Shown piece after piece: positions 13,736 to 21,217 of a stretch of DNA of 52,408 nt. Each line of letters opens with the position of its first letter. Within the stretch, counting starts at the first letter, position 1. Source of the stretch: Robiginitomaculum sp. (lineage in GTDB: Bacteria > Pseudomonadota > Alphaproteobacteria > Caulobacterales > Maricaulaceae); assembly GCA_023301505.1 (NCBI GenBank), contig JALZUP010000026.1, forward strand, positions 1 through 52,408, read 5' to 3'. The position numbers and the translations under genes are program-made. Below the pieces are notes generated by a model. The model was given only the letters and a program-made list of their open reading frames with translations. It was not told where the DNA came from and did no database searches.

Positions 13736-13827
13736 TTTTGAAAGTTTTTTAAGTTAATTACTGGAACGACTTCTTCGATCCCTGTGTTGATGTCTGTCAA
13801 TGTTATTGATGAAAGTTCTGGTCCCAT
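13627..13827 (-). CDS. Short overlapping gene; zero-frame partner of a possible -1 frameshift
   Basis: The frame opens with ATG at 13827, one base after the upstream stop (TAA-A-ATG), the join seen at several genes here. It encodes MGPELSSITLTDINTGIEEV and continues for 66 residues, overlapping gene 13427-13735 by 109 bases. The first 28 codons look protein-like; the rest is low-complexity. That fits translation in this frame only up to the A-AAA-AAC heptamer, then a shift into the next frame. Confidence 0.45.
   Translation of the reverse strand: MGPELSSITLTDINTGIEEVVPVINLKNFQKCQIQIPLPKKNNLNKDKSTMNPDTLKYWSHTTMDS
13744..13750 (-). other. Candidate -1 ribosomal frameshift heptamer (A AAA AAC)
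   Basis: In the frame of gene 13627-13827 the codons TTA AAA AAC place A-AAA-AAC in the exact X-XXY-YYZ phase for simultaneous -1 slippage. The -1 frame is that of gene 13427-13735 and is open through this point. I see no strong stem-loop just downstream, so efficiency may be low. Confidence 0.4.
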
Positions 13828-13828
13828 T

Positions 13829-14014
13829 TTATTTGATTTCTGTTTGGACGCTATATTGATGATCATCGCGCAATTCCGTGATGTATTTGTTGTTATTGTT
13901 GTAATTCCAATGCACAAAAACTGTCTTCTGGTGCGCATCATATTTGAATCCAACGCGCTTCACGATCTGGTGAAGATAGTATCTTCGATTTGTTTTTGAA
14001 TCTGTCTTCTTCAC
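13829..14014 (-). CDS. Hypothetical small basic protein with GTG start
   Basis: This 61-residue protein has an N-terminal RRYYLHQIVKRVGFKYDAHQ segment, a basic helix that could bind nucleic acid. The start is a GTG forming a GTGA overlap with the upstream stop codon. The function is unknown. Confidence 0.55.
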   Translation of the reverse strand: MKKTDSKTNRRYYLHQIVKRVGFKYDAHQKTVFVHWNYNNNNKYITELRDDHQYSVQTEIK

Positions 14015-14334
14015 AAGTCAAAGTGTTTTGAAATTATTGATTCATCTTCTTTATTGAATCTTTGATGTGCATATTGTCTAGCGTGAAGAAAACCAACACA
14101 AACACATCCTTTGTCAACTCCCAATTCTTTGTGACAGTTGAACACGTTTTGTTCAAATGCGACTGTCTGGAACGCTGCATCAACATTGTGCGGTTCCAGA
14201 TTTGCATCGGATCCCAATTTGAATGCACACGTCGAACACATTTTTCCAAGCGGTTTGATTGCCGCGCCTTTTCGTGCCATTTCTGCAATGTACTTTCTTT
14301 GATGTTCTTCTGCTTTGGTTTCTGTTCTACACAT
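14011..14334 (-). CDS. Cys-cluster protein related to the DUF6283 pattern
   Basis: The 107-residue protein has CSTCAFKLGSDA (about residues 33-44), VFNCHKE, and CVCVGFLHARQY near the C-terminus. The order CxxCAF...FxCH...CxCxGFxxA resembles small phage proteins with a four-Cys cluster, and its counterpart here is at 6543-6833. It probably binds zinc or an iron-sulphur cluster. The role is unknown. The ATG at 14334 overlaps the upstream gene. Confidence 0.65.
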   Translation of the reverse strand: MCRTETKAEEHQRKYIAEMARKGAAIKPLGKMCSTCAFKLGSDANLEPHNVDAAFQTVAFEQNVFNCHKELGVDKGCVCVGFLHARQYAHQRFNKEDESIISKHFDL

Positions 14335-14659
14335 TGGAATCTGTTTTCATATTGTCATCAATTTTGATTTTTAGTCTTTTAACTATGTATTGAAGGCCAT
14401 TCTGGATCCATTTGTTTTTCGATCTGATCAACGCCTTGTTTGATTTTGGATAAAGATCTACTTTTCCAACGTCTGGAACATCAAAAGTGAAACTTTCATT
14501 TTCGCGTTCAATCACGTCTGTCTGTTCTTTTATAATTGGCAGCACTTCCATAAAGAATTCAAATCGACGCCATCTGTTTGCTTTGAAATGATAGGTCCAG
14601 AACTTAAAATCGTTTTCTTCTTCGTTTGCTAATTGTTGTAATTCTTCTGATTTTTTCAT
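14327..14659 (-). CDS. Hypothetical protein
   Basis: This 110-residue protein is not recognised. It is charged and mostly helical, with a short beta stretch FTFDVPDVGKVDLYPKSNKAL (about residues 61-81). The ATG at 14659 gives MKKSEEL; a GTG two codons upstream would make a GTGA overlap with the methyltransferase gene and is equally plausible. Confidence 0.6.
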   Translation of the reverse strand: MKKSEELQQLANEEENDFKFWTYHFKANRWRRFEFFMEVLPIIKEQTDVIERENESFTFDVPDVGKVDLYPKSNKALIRSKNKWIQNGLQYIVKRLKIKIDDNMKTDSNV

Positions 14660-14661
14660 TT

Positions 14662-16104
14662 TCACAATTTTTCTGGTAGTGGATATCCTTTTATTTCTGC
14701 AACCTTTCTATTGAATGCACCCCAAACTTCATCCGATTTGAATTTCACGTGTATAGTTCCTTTCTTGTAACCTTTAAAGGAAAAGAAACCCCAATCATAC
14801 CACGTTGAATATTGAAGTGGTTCGTGTGTCTTTGGCATATAGATTGACTTATCTTCTTTGAATCCGTTGTCAACTTCATATCTTAAACGATAAAGATCTG
14901 TTAACTTGTTATCAACACCCATCAAATAACACAATGCTTTATTAAGGTCATTCATCTTCGTGACGCTTCTGGAATTGTATTTGATCAACATTTCTGCAGA
15001 CGGCCATCTTGAATCGTAGTCAACAACATAGTCAAGAATAAATTTTTTATTCACTAGATAGTGTGAATTTGTTTTCCATCCTTCAACTTGATATCTGTTT
15101 TCGTGATAGTGTTGTGTTAATTTATCGAACACCTCGCACAACGCACGATTCATTGTTTGTTCACGTGTTCCGATGATCAATTCAATCATCTTGTATATGT
15201 TTTTCATAGTGAATGGAATCTGCGTTTGTTGCTCAACAAATTTATTGATATCTTCCATTACACCAGAAGTCACAAACTTCTTTATTTTCATTTTTTCAAT
15301 AACAAACAACCACGACTTTTTCTGTAATTCTTTTGAAAAAACATCTTTTGAAAAAACAGTCTTTCCGTGAGATATAGAAAATCCAAAACCATCACCAAAA
15401 CCAACAGGTTTTGTGTACATATCCATTTTTTCTTTGATCAACATTCCTTCATCAAAACATTTCAATGCACCGATATAACGTTGAACTATTGCGCGAACTT
15501 CATTGTATTGTTGAAGTCCAGATGGATTGTCTTCTTCTGGTTCTTCATCAAGATAAAAACCTTCATAATCAAATTCTTTTGAAACAATTGGTTTCATCAA
15601 ACGAACCAAACCAATGTCAATTCCTGTTTTTCTTTCTGCAGCGTCAAATACTGGACCTATGTTTTCACTGGTTCCGTATTCTTTTATTTTAGAATGAAGG
15701 ATCCTTCTTTTTCTGAAACGAACCTGTCCACTGTTAACTGTTTCAAAATTGCACAAAGAAACAATTTGACATCCTTCGGGTGCAATATCAAATGCGTGCA
15801 AAATATGTTCATCTGCATTTGAAAAAGGTGGATTCATAAATATAAAATCAATGTGTGAAATCATTTCTGGTGTGCATTCAAGAAAATCACTTCCAAGAAC
15901 AAATGACTTTTCCTGCAGTATGATTCGAAGTTGATCATTCTTTTCAAATGTCAAAACTTCTTTTTCTGTAAACTGTGAAACGTAGTCCACAATATTTCCG
16001 TTTCCTGCAGATGGTTCCAGAACTGTTTTATTCTGGATATTTAATCCATCCAACATCATTTCGATGACATTGGATGGTGTTGGAAAAAATTCTTGATCAA
16101 ACAT
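14662..16104 (-). CDS. DNA adenine methyltransferase with DUF4942-type C-terminus
   Basis: The 480-residue protein has an N-terminal class I methyltransferase domain: FFPTP near the start, motif I EPSAGNG (residues 30-36) for S-adenosyl-methionine and the catalytic NPPF (91-94) typical of N6-adenine methylation. The long C-terminal part (about 200-470, with SRSVTKMNDLNKAL and KFKSDEVWGAFNRKVA) matches the DUF4942 domain often fused to such enzymes. It probably methylates phage DNA to evade restriction. It is the second gene from promoter copy 3. No matching endonuclease is seen. Confidence 0.85.
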   Translation of the reverse strand: MFDQEFFPTPSNVIEMMLDGLNIQNKTVLEPSAGNGNIVDYVSQFTEKEVLTFEKNDQLRIILQEKSFVLGSDFLECTPEMISHIDFIFMNPPFSNADEHILHAFDIAPEGCQIVSLCNFETVNSGQVRFRKRRILHSKIKEYGTSENIGPVFDAAERKTGIDIGLVRLMKPIVSKEFDYEGFYLDEEPEEDNPSGLQQYNEVRAIVQRYIGALKCFDEGMLIKEKMDMYTKPVGFGDGFGFSISHGKTVFSKDVFSKELQKKSWLFVIEKMKIKKFVTSGVMEDINKFVEQQTQIPFTMKNIYKMIELIIGTREQTMNRALCEVFDKLTQHYHENRYQVEGWKTNSHYLVNKKFILDYVVDYDSRWPSAEMLIKYNSRSVTKMNDLNKALCYLMGVDNKLTDLYRLRYEVDNGFKEDKSIYMPKTHEPLQYSTWYDWGFFSFKGYKKGTIHVKFKSDEVWGAFNRKVAEIKGYPLPEKL

Positions 16105-16105
16105 A

Positions 16106-16468
16106 TTAAAGTGAAGTATAAAATCCAGTTACTTGTGTGAAAATTTCTTGAAGTTGATCGTTGTATATTCTTTCAAAAGTCTGTTGTTTTGACTTCTTAA
16201 AGTCGAATGTCTTTCTGCACAACCTTCCATTGTAAAATTCCATTGTATAAGTATCATCACCCATTAATGAAATTTTAAGTGTGTTCGCACCTGAATTATT
16301 TCGCGGCAATTTCATTTGAAGTGAAACATTTTTGTTTGTTTTTGAAATCTTATCAAATGCAAGATTTTTTGCACCTGTCATTACTAGAAATTTATTTCCA
16401 CCTAATTGTTGAAGAATTGTTGAAGAAACCTGTTTTGCGTGTTCTGTTGAATTGAATGTTGAAGTCAT
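16106..16468 (-). CDS. Hypothetical protein heading the methyltransferase operon
   Basis: This 120-residue protein is first after promoter copy 3 and one base before the methyltransferase gene. The middle contains MKLPRNNSGANTLKISLMGD, followed by DTYTMEFYNGRLC, a run of beta strands. Small beta proteins of this kind are often found next to DUF4942 methyltransferases, but I cannot name the family. Confidence 0.6.
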   Translation of the reverse strand: MTSTFNSTEHAKQVSSTILQQLGGNKFLVMTGAKNLAFDKISKTNKNVSLQMKLPRNNSGANTLKISLMGDDTYTMEFYNGRLCRKTFDFKKSKQQTFERIYNDQLQEIFTQVTGFYTSL

Positions 16469-16482
16469 AATGTATTTTTTTA

Positions 16483-16550
16483 TTATCGTTTGTTAAGCAA
16501 ATATAATAAAATATTTTATACTAACAATACAAAACAATAAAATATTTTAT
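16483..16550 (-). promoter_or_regulatory. Early promoter/operator element, copy 3
   Basis: The minus strand has TATATTTG (16505-16498) with TTG 19 bases upstream, two perfect ATAAAATATTTTAT palindromes (16506-16519 and 16537-16550, 31 bases apart) and the leader TTAACAAACGATAA. It is the cleanest of the six copies and drives the gene 16106-16468 and methyltransferase transcript. Confidence 0.88.
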
Positions 16551-16557
16551 ATTTATT

Positions 16558-16926
16558 TCAAATGAAATCATTTATATCTGGAACTTCTTCGGCCATATTC
16601 AATGCGATGTTCTTCCATTCTTCACCCCAAGAACGAAGAAGAACGATATTGTCACGAAGTTGGTCAAGTTTGGTGTCCATACCACGAAGATTGAAATCAA
16701 TCCAAGACAACGCATCTGCAGATTCTTCACCAACTGAATGAAAATCTTCTTCATCCATTCTTCGAAGATTGTACGCATTATCTTTTGCGGTGGATGCTTC
16801 GGAATGAAGATCCGAAATAATATCATCAATGACAGGACATTGGTTTTCCATCTGCGGACTTGTTCCGAACATCAATTCAGATGTTGCAAATCCTTTTTCT
16901 TTTTTTATCTGGTCAACTTTTCCCAT
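16558..16926 (-). CDS. Hypothetical helical protein
   Basis: This 122-residue protein is predicted to be almost all helix (DSLHSEAS-like heptads, MDTKLDQLRDNIVLLRSWGEEW). The start at 16926 (MGKVDQIKKEKGF) follows the upstream stop by one base. The upstream ATG at 16992 would overlap the previous gene by 65 bases and is rejected. It is the last gene before promoter copy 3. The function is unknown. Confidence 0.6.
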   Translation of the reverse strand: MGKVDQIKKEKGFATSELMFGTSPQMENQCPVIDDIISDLHSEASTAKDNAYNLRRMDEEDFHSVGEESADALSWIDFNLRGMDTKLDQLRDNIVLLRSWGEEWKNIALNMAEEVPDINDFI

Positions 16927-16927
16927 A

Positions 16928-17200
16928 TCAAACCATCTTTTCCGATATCCAAGAACTTTCACCATTGGATTCATAAAGACCTTCCATTTCAAGATTTGAT
17001 TTCATTTCTGAAATGTCAATTTCTTTTGATTCAAGTTTTCCGTGTGTCTTGATGTGTAATTTTTCAATGTCTGCGTTTGGACATTCATCATCGTGATTGA
17101 TTTTATCACAAATCGTTTTAGACGCTTTTAACGCACTTTCATCATCTTCGGCATATACATACACCGTAATTGTTGCAACGTATCGTTTTTGTGTTCCCAT
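16928..17200 (-). CDS. Hypothetical small protein
   Basis: The 90-residue protein begins MGTQKRYVATITVYVYAEDD, a beta strand pair, followed by a helix (ESALKASKTICDKIN) and another strand. This beta-alpha-beta order resembles small phage proteins of ferredoxin-like fold. It has no known function and is cotranscribed with its neighbours. Confidence 0.6.
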   Translation of the reverse strand: MGTQKRYVATITVYVYAEDDESALKASKTICDKINHDDECPNADIEKLHIKTHGKLESKEIDISEMKSNLEMEGLYESNGESSWISEKMV

Positions 17201-17248
17201 TTCGCTTGTATTAGTGTTTTAAACTGTTTTTGAATTTGATGTTTTATT

Positions 17249-17584
17249 TTAGAAGAAGTCTGCAGGTGAAACACCAAACAATTCGTATTTGCAAGATGGT
17301 TCGTTTTTGTGTTCCTGATACGAATTCTTTTCAGATAAAGTTTGCGCATCAACATATTCAAGAAACATTGTTCTTTGCGATTCTGTCACGGTGAACATAT
17401 TGTCTTCATCCAGATACATTTCTTCTGGAACATCTTCTGTTTCTGTTTCATAGTTTACAGATGCGAAATCTGAATATTTTTCAGAATCATAAACTGTTGC
17501 AATTCCATCTTCATCATTGAATTCGATGACTAATGAATTTAAAAACACGTTGAAGTCTTTGTCTGTGATCGTTGATTTTCCCAT
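17249..17584 (-). CDS. Hypothetical acidic protein heading an early unit
   Basis: This strongly acidic protein of 111 residues (MGKSTITDKDFNVFLNSLVI..., then many D, E and Y) is first after promoter copy 4. Small acidic early phage proteins can mimic DNA or bind host RNA polymerase or nucleases, so an anti-host role is possible. I see no diagnostic motif. About 48 bases without a gene follow before the next start. Confidence 0.6.
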   Translation of the reverse strand: MGKSTITDKDFNVFLNSLVIEFNDEDGIATVYDSEKYSDFASVNYETETEDVPEEMYLDEDNMFTVTESQRTMFLEYVDAQTLSEKNSYQEHKNEPSCKYELFGVSPADFF

Positions 17585-17599
17585 TGTAGTAATATTTTG

Positions 17600-17667
17600 T
17601 TATCGTTTGTTAAGCAAATATAATAAAATATTTTATACTACAAACTATAAATGATAAAATATTTTAT
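17600..17667 (-). promoter_or_regulatory. Early promoter/operator element, copy 4
   Basis: The minus strand has TATATTTG (17622-17615), TTTG 18 bases upstream, two perfect ATAAAATATTTTAT palindromes (17623-17636 and 17654-17667, 31 bases apart) and leader TTAACAAACGATAA. It drives genes 17249-17584 to 16558. It lies directly behind the terminator at 17672, so the two units are insulated. Confidence 0.87.
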
Positions 17668-17671
17668 ACAA

Positions 17672-17701
17672 AAAAGCCACTGAATTTTTCCAGTGGCTTT
17701 T
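17672..17701 (-). terminator. Strong terminator ending the 21.1-17.7 kb unit
   Basis: A perfect 11-bp stem AAAAGCCACTG/CAGTGGCTTTT closes an 8-base loop and is followed by T6 on the minus strand. It lies 32 bases after the stop of the secreted-protein gene at 17733 and immediately before promoter copy 4. Confidence 0.9.
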
Positions 17702-17732
17702 CAATATCTATTAAATATATTTTTTTATGTGC

Positions 17733-18158
17733 TTAAAACACCCAAACCTGTTTTCCTGATAAACCACCAGAAGAACCATTTTGAACCGTTCTTTTTATAT
17801 TTGACAAGTACTGCCATCGATCTTCTAAACATCCAGACATTTGTCTTTCCGAAGTGTTCGTGATCATATCCTTGAAGGATCCAAATCTTGTCACTGTAAA
17901 ATCGGAAATAATATCCGAACAATAAACAAATTGATATTCAACATTTTCATATTTGATCAATACAAAAATTCCAGTTTCAGATCCATTCTGAAAAACATCA
18001 ACAACATTCCAGTCCTTCGACACGAATTCTGCGTTTGTTTTTTCAAGTTCTGAAAAGGTTGTTGTTTCAAAAATTGGCGGTGGATCTGGATTGCTATTTG
18101 CAGCAATCGAAAAACCTGTGGCCAATACACAAATCAAAGTAAAAATAAATCTTTTCAT
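17733..18158 (-). CDS. Secreted protein with signal peptide
   Basis: The 141-residue protein begins with a clear signal peptide (MKRFIFTLICVLATGFSIAA, cleavage likely after AA/N). The mature part has two cysteines, is beta-rich and includes GIFVLIKYENVEYQFVY. It is probably exported to the periplasm. Exported early phage proteins often block superinfection, which is my best guess here. It is the last gene before a strong terminator. A similar host-derived protein cannot be excluded. Confidence 0.65.
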   Translation of the reverse strand: MKRFIFTLICVLATGFSIAANSNPDPPPIFETTTFSELEKTNAEFVSKDWNVVDVFQNGSETGIFVLIKYENVEYQFVYCSDIISDFTVTRFGSFKDMITNTSERQMSGCLEDRWQYLSNIKRTVQNGSSGGLSGKQVWVF

Positions 18159-18200
18159 TATAGTATGGTTTTAAAGTTGGTATAAATATATGTAAAATAA

Positions 18201-18845
18201 TTAAAACAAAAAGTCTTGAAGTTTTTCGTGTGTGAATTCAGAATGAAATTCCTGAATGAATTCCAATTCTTCATCTGTCAATTCACGTGTCATTCCATCG
18301 GATTCATAATCTGCAGAAACAATGTATGCATCACAAAAATCTGGCGCATCACCATAATCAATTCCATCAAAATCAATATTGTTGATTTTAGTGAAATCAA
18401 GATTGAATCTTTCATATCTGAAATGTGAAAAATTAATCAAAACCATTTCTTCTTTTGGATGGCCTTTGAACCATTCAAGGAAATCATTTTCAGATAGTCC
18501 ATCATTTCCAGAAACAACTTCTGTTGTCAAGTCTGTCAATTCATCATCGACGAACCATCCTTCTTCTTTGTGTTGGATCTTCTGGATTCCGATGCAGTCT
18601 TTTTTCGAAAACCGAAACAACTCCTTCTGCGGATCCTTGTATGGTTTACCTGTCCAACATCGAACAGACAAAACTGCTTCACCCGAATTGATCTTTTCAA
18701 ATCTTTTTTTCCAGAAATCAAAGTTCCCACGAATTGTGTGTTTCTTTATACCTGATTCAATGCTTTCTTCGAAATTTGTTTCAGATCCTGATCTTGAATG
18801 CGTCTTCGGAAAAAACTGTGATATTATTAAAACGTATGTTTTCAT
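18201..18845 (-). CDS. ASCH/PUA-like domain protein
   Basis: The 214-residue protein has an N-terminal region like the ASCH/PUA-type RNA- or nucleotide-binding fold: KKHTIRGNFDFWKKRF, SVRCWTGKPYKDPQ and CIGIQKI, followed by a helix and WFKGHPKEEMVLINFSHFRY (about residues 126-145). The C-terminal 60 residues are very acidic and begin with a possible metal site (DFCDAYIVSADYESDG). It likely binds RNA or a modified nucleotide. Similar proteins are common in Bacteroidota phages. The precise job is unknown. Confidence 0.65.
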   Translation of the reverse strand: MKTYVLIISQFFPKTHSRSGSETNFEESIESGIKKHTIRGNFDFWKKRFEKINSGEAVLSVRCWTGKPYKDPQKELFRFSKKDCIGIQKIQHKEEGWFVDDELTDLTTEVVSGNDGLSENDFLEWFKGHPKEEMVLINFSHFRYERFNLDFTKINNIDFDGIDYGDAPDFCDAYIVSADYESDGMTRELTDEELEFIQEFHSEFTHEKLQDFLF

Positions 18846-18846
18846 A

Positions 18847-19227
18847 TTAAAAAAATTTATATATGATTAAAGAAGAAGCAATCCAAAGAATGGTGATCAA
18901 TATTATAATACGAATGTATTTTCTGGACGCAACCATTGTTCCATCAACAAATCCTGTTTGAAGATCATCTTCGTGTGATTTCTTAATAATAGGGTTCATA
19001 TAATCCGCCCATTTTTTTCGCTCAATTTTAGTTGCAAGAATATATTCTGTCTTAACCTTTTCGATTTTCATTATTTGATCAATTTCTTCTTTGATCATTG
19101 AAACTGTTAAGTCACCAAATCCTGATTTATAAAGACCTGATGTGATTTCAACATAAGATTTGTGTTGTGCAAGAAGTTTTAGTATTAACTCCTGCTTTTC
19201 TGATAATTCCGTTTTTACTAATTTCAT
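18847..19227 (-). CDS. Helical protein with C-terminal membrane anchor
   Basis: This 126-residue protein has an N-terminal helix-turn-helix-like stretch (SEKQELILKLLAQHKSYVEI) like LuxR-type recognition regions, then a coiled-coil section, and ends in a hydrophobic span (IRIIILITILWIASSLIIYKFF). It is likely a tail-anchored inner-membrane protein. The HTH resemblance is weak. It stands one base from the next gene. Confidence 0.6.
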   Translation of the reverse strand: MKLVKTELSEKQELILKLLAQHKSYVEITSGLYKSGFGDLTVSMIKEEIDQIMKIEKVKTEYILATKIERKKWADYMNPIIKKSHEDDLQTGFVDGTMVASRKYIRIIILITILWIASSLIIYKFF

Positions 19228-19236
19228 AATTGTTTT

Positions 19237-19482
19237 CTATTTGTTTATAAATTTGATGTTATCTGGATGAACCATATAAACCTGACCAGTGTCACAATCT
19301 TCAACAATTGCGATACTAACTGTAACAAGATTCCTGTTTCCATCTGGTTCCATTTTAAGACCCCATTGATGGAAAAAACCTGTTCCAGATGGCTTGAAAT
19401 ATCCAGAATCATATTCTTCAACTTCTGGTGGCTGCATAACTACATCCGCAACAAATTTGCATTTTTTTCTTTTCTGTGACAT
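19237..19482 (-). CDS. Hypothetical small protein
   Basis: This 81-residue, beta-rich protein (FVADVVMQPPEVEEYDSGYF, later VTVSIAIVEDCDTGQVYMV) is not recognised. The C-terminal pattern, ending VHPDNIKFI, is typical of small phage proteins in early operons. It sits two bases from the upstream gene. Confidence 0.6.
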   Translation of the reverse strand: MSQKRKKCKFVADVVMQPPEVEEYDSGYFKPSGTGFFHQWGLKMEPDGNRNLVTVSIAIVEDCDTGQVYMVHPDNIKFINK

Positions 19483-19484
19483 CG

Positions 19485-19739
19485 TTAATCTATATTTAAA
19501 AAGTCTTTTATATTTTCAACCTTCCAATGGTTTTCAAGTTGTGCCAGTACTTTTTCAACGTTCATCTTGTCATCTTCTTCATTCGAAGACAACGCGCAAA
19601 TGATCATACTTGTGCAACCACCATAAAATGAATTTTTCAAAGACTTATATTCTGGATCTGAAAGATCGTTTTCGTCAATACCAATTCTTTTCAAGTAGAA
19701 AGAAAAATGGTCTTCTATGTTTGAAGGATCAAATGCCAT
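19485..19739 (-). CDS. Hypothetical small helical protein
   Basis: This 84-residue protein is acidic and helical, with the segment YGGCTSMIICALSSNEEDD near its middle. The GGCTSMI part resembles a small helical turn around a cysteine found in several phage proteins of unknown function. It abuts the gene upstream with no gap. Confidence 0.6.
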   Translation of the reverse strand: MAFDPSNIEDHFSFYLKRIGIDENDLSDPEYKSLKNSFYGGCTSMIICALSSNEEDDKMNVEKVLAQLENHWKVENIKDFLNID

Positions 19740-20000
19740 TTATGAATCAATTTCAATCCAACAATATCCAGTTACTTCAATTTCATCGTTTCCGTTGTCA
19801 ATTAAATAATCCCAATCATAGGACCTTTTTTTGCAGTTTGGACAAGTTCCGTTTTCATTGCAACCCACTTCAAATTTGTGGGTGCAATCTGGACACTTCA
19901 AAGTGGTCAATGAATCTTCACAAGAAAAAAGATGTGCATAAACAGTAATCACCACTTTGAAGAAGCACCAGATCATCAATATGATTAAAATATAAATCAT
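19740..20000 (-). CDS. Membrane-anchored zinc-ribbon protein
   Basis: The 86-residue protein has an N-terminal membrane span (MIYILIILMIWCFFKVVITV) followed by a zinc ribbon: CPDCTHKF then CPNCKK (about residues 36-57). It may anchor a protein-protein contact at the membrane. The start forms a TAATG overlap with the SSB stop codon. Confidence 0.6.
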   Translation of the reverse strand: MIYILIILMIWCFFKVVITVYAHLFSCEDSLTTLKCPDCTHKFEVGCNENGTCPNCKKRSYDWDYLIDNGNDEIEVTGYCWIEIDS

Positions 20001-20443
20001 TAAAATGGCAGGTCATCATTGTCAGAACCCTGAACTGGTGGTGGCACTGCAGGTCCAGAACTTTGGTCTTGTGGTGGTGCAACTGGTTTTCTTTCAGATC
20101 CACCTTCTGGTTTCTGATCAAGGAATGTGAAATCATTCACGTGTATTTCTGTTGAATACCTTGTCACACCTTCTTTGTCATCCCATTTTCGATATTTCAA
20201 ACGACCTTCGACCATAATCTTCGAACCCTTGTTTGTGTACTTTTCCGCTAGTTCCGCACCTTTGTTCCTGAACACCAAATTGTGCCATTCTGCTTCGTTT
20301 ACAGTTTCACCATCCTTTGTCTTGTATCTGTTATTTGTGGCCAGTGAAACGTTTCCAACGCAATTTCCGTTTTCGAAATAATGCATTTTTAATCCATCAC
20401 CTAAATGACCAATCAATTGAACTTTGTTGTTTAATCTACTCAT
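20000..20443 (-). CDS. ssb: Single-stranded DNA-binding protein
   Basis: This 147-residue SSB has the usual OB-fold N-terminus (LNNKVQLIGHLGDG, then VSLATNNRYK, EWHNLVFRNKGAELAEKY and GSKIMVEGRLKYRKW over residues 1-110). A proline/glutamine-rich linker and the acidic tip DNDDLPF follow, matching the D-D-(I/L)-P-F tip that recruits partner proteins. It will coat single-stranded DNA during phage replication and recombination. The helicase at 24261 ends with a similar tip. Confidence 0.96.
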   Translation of the reverse strand: MSRLNNKVQLIGHLGDGLKMHYFENGNCVGNVSLATNNRYKTKDGETVNEAEWHNLVFRNKGAELAEKYTNKGSKIMVEGRLKYRKWDDKEGVTRYSTEIHVNDFTFLDQKPEGGSERKPVAPPQDQSSGPAVPPPVQGSDNDDLPF

Positions 20444-20616
20444 AATTTTTGTTTGTTATTAAATTTATTTTTATAGTATTCAGTTATTGTTTTATCGACG
20501 AAATTAAACAACAATCCAGTTGTCTTTGAAACCTGTTCAACTGAATTTTCTTTGCTTGTTGTGAACACACGGATGACTTCATCTTTGTCTTTCTGCGTGT
20601 GCTTTTTCCTAGCCAT
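20440..20616 (-). CDS. Small basic HTH-like protein
   Basis: The 58-residue protein begins MARKKHTQKDKDEVIRVFTT and contains SVEQVSKTTGLLFNFVDKTI, a plausible helix-turn-helix. The start at 20616 overlaps the upstream gene by 8 bases. It could be a small DNA-binding regulator. It overlaps the SSB gene start by 4 bases. Confidence 0.55.
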   Translation of the reverse strand: MARKKHTQKDKDEVIRVFTTSKENSVEQVSKTTGLLFNFVDKTITEYYKNKFNNKQKL

Positions 20617-21133
20617 TGAACATCGAATCGTAAACTTCACGCGCTTTCAATCGATCTTTCAACATCCATTTTCCATAGTAGATTTCACGTCCGTGTTTGT
20701 TTTCAGTCTTCACTTCTTTGATCTCAACAGAAACATTGTGTTTCAGTTTTAAATCACTTAATCTGGCACTAAGATTCAAAATTCCTGTGTCATTCATCAT
20801 CTGTTTCACGGTGATAGAATCATTCGTCAACAAACTATGAAGAACTTCCTGAACTTGATTTGTAGGTTTTTTTATTCTTGATGCAGACTTTCGGAACTCC
20901 TTTGGATTGTAGTCATAAAGTTCTGGTGAAAATGACAAGTATTTTGGATTAACAAGATACGGAACTTCTTTTCCTTTTTCCGTTTCAGAATTCCAGATCC
21001 AGTTTCCTGTTTCATTTTGTTCTGGCTTTGTTAGAACCGTGACTTTGATTTGTGTTCGCAAATCAACTTCGAAATGAACATCACCAACTTTTATTTGCTC
21101 AACAATGACGTTCCCTTTTGTTTTTGTACTCAT
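20609..21133 (-). CDS. Protein with possible winged-helix domain, first gene of unit 5
   Basis: The 174-residue protein has a beta-rich N-terminal part (about 1-70) and a helical region (about 90-135) like a winged helix: QVQEVLHSLLTNDSITVKQM and NLSARLSDLKLKHNVSVEI. This order, helix-helix-wing with a conserved RLSDL recognition-type motif, resembles helix-turn-helix domains that read DNA. It follows promoter copy 5, so it is an early-expressed candidate regulator. The last 40 residues contain a long charged helix. Confidence 0.6.
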   Translation of the reverse strand: MSTKTKGNVIVEQIKVGDVHFEVDLRTQIKVTVLTKPEQNETGNWIWNSETEKGKEVPYLVNPKYLSFSPELYDYNPKEFRKSASRIKKPTNQVQEVLHSLLTNDSITVKQMMNDTGILNLSARLSDLKLKHNVSVEIKEVKTENKHGREIYYGKWMLKDRLKAREVYDSMFNG

Positions 21134-21149
21134 AAGAATGTGAATTTAA

Positions 21150-21217
21150 TTATCGTTTGTTAGGCAAATGTAATAAAATCTTTTATACTAACAACACAAA
21201 ACAATAAAATATTTTAT
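21150..21217 (-). promoter_or_regulatory. Early promoter/operator element, copy 5
   Basis: The minus strand has TACATTTG (21172-21165) with TTG 19 bases upstream, palindromes ATAAAAGATTTTAT (21186-21173) and ATAAAATATTTTAT (21217-21204), and leader CTAACAAACGATAA. It drives the 21.1-17.7 kb unit that includes SSB. The distal palindrome overlaps the stop codon of the HNH gene. Confidence 0.86.

Noticed and set aside
13828-13953. Longer start at 13953 for the frame ending at 13627
   Set aside because: It overlaps gene 13829-14014 fully; the ATG at 13827 has a normal TAA-A-ATG join.
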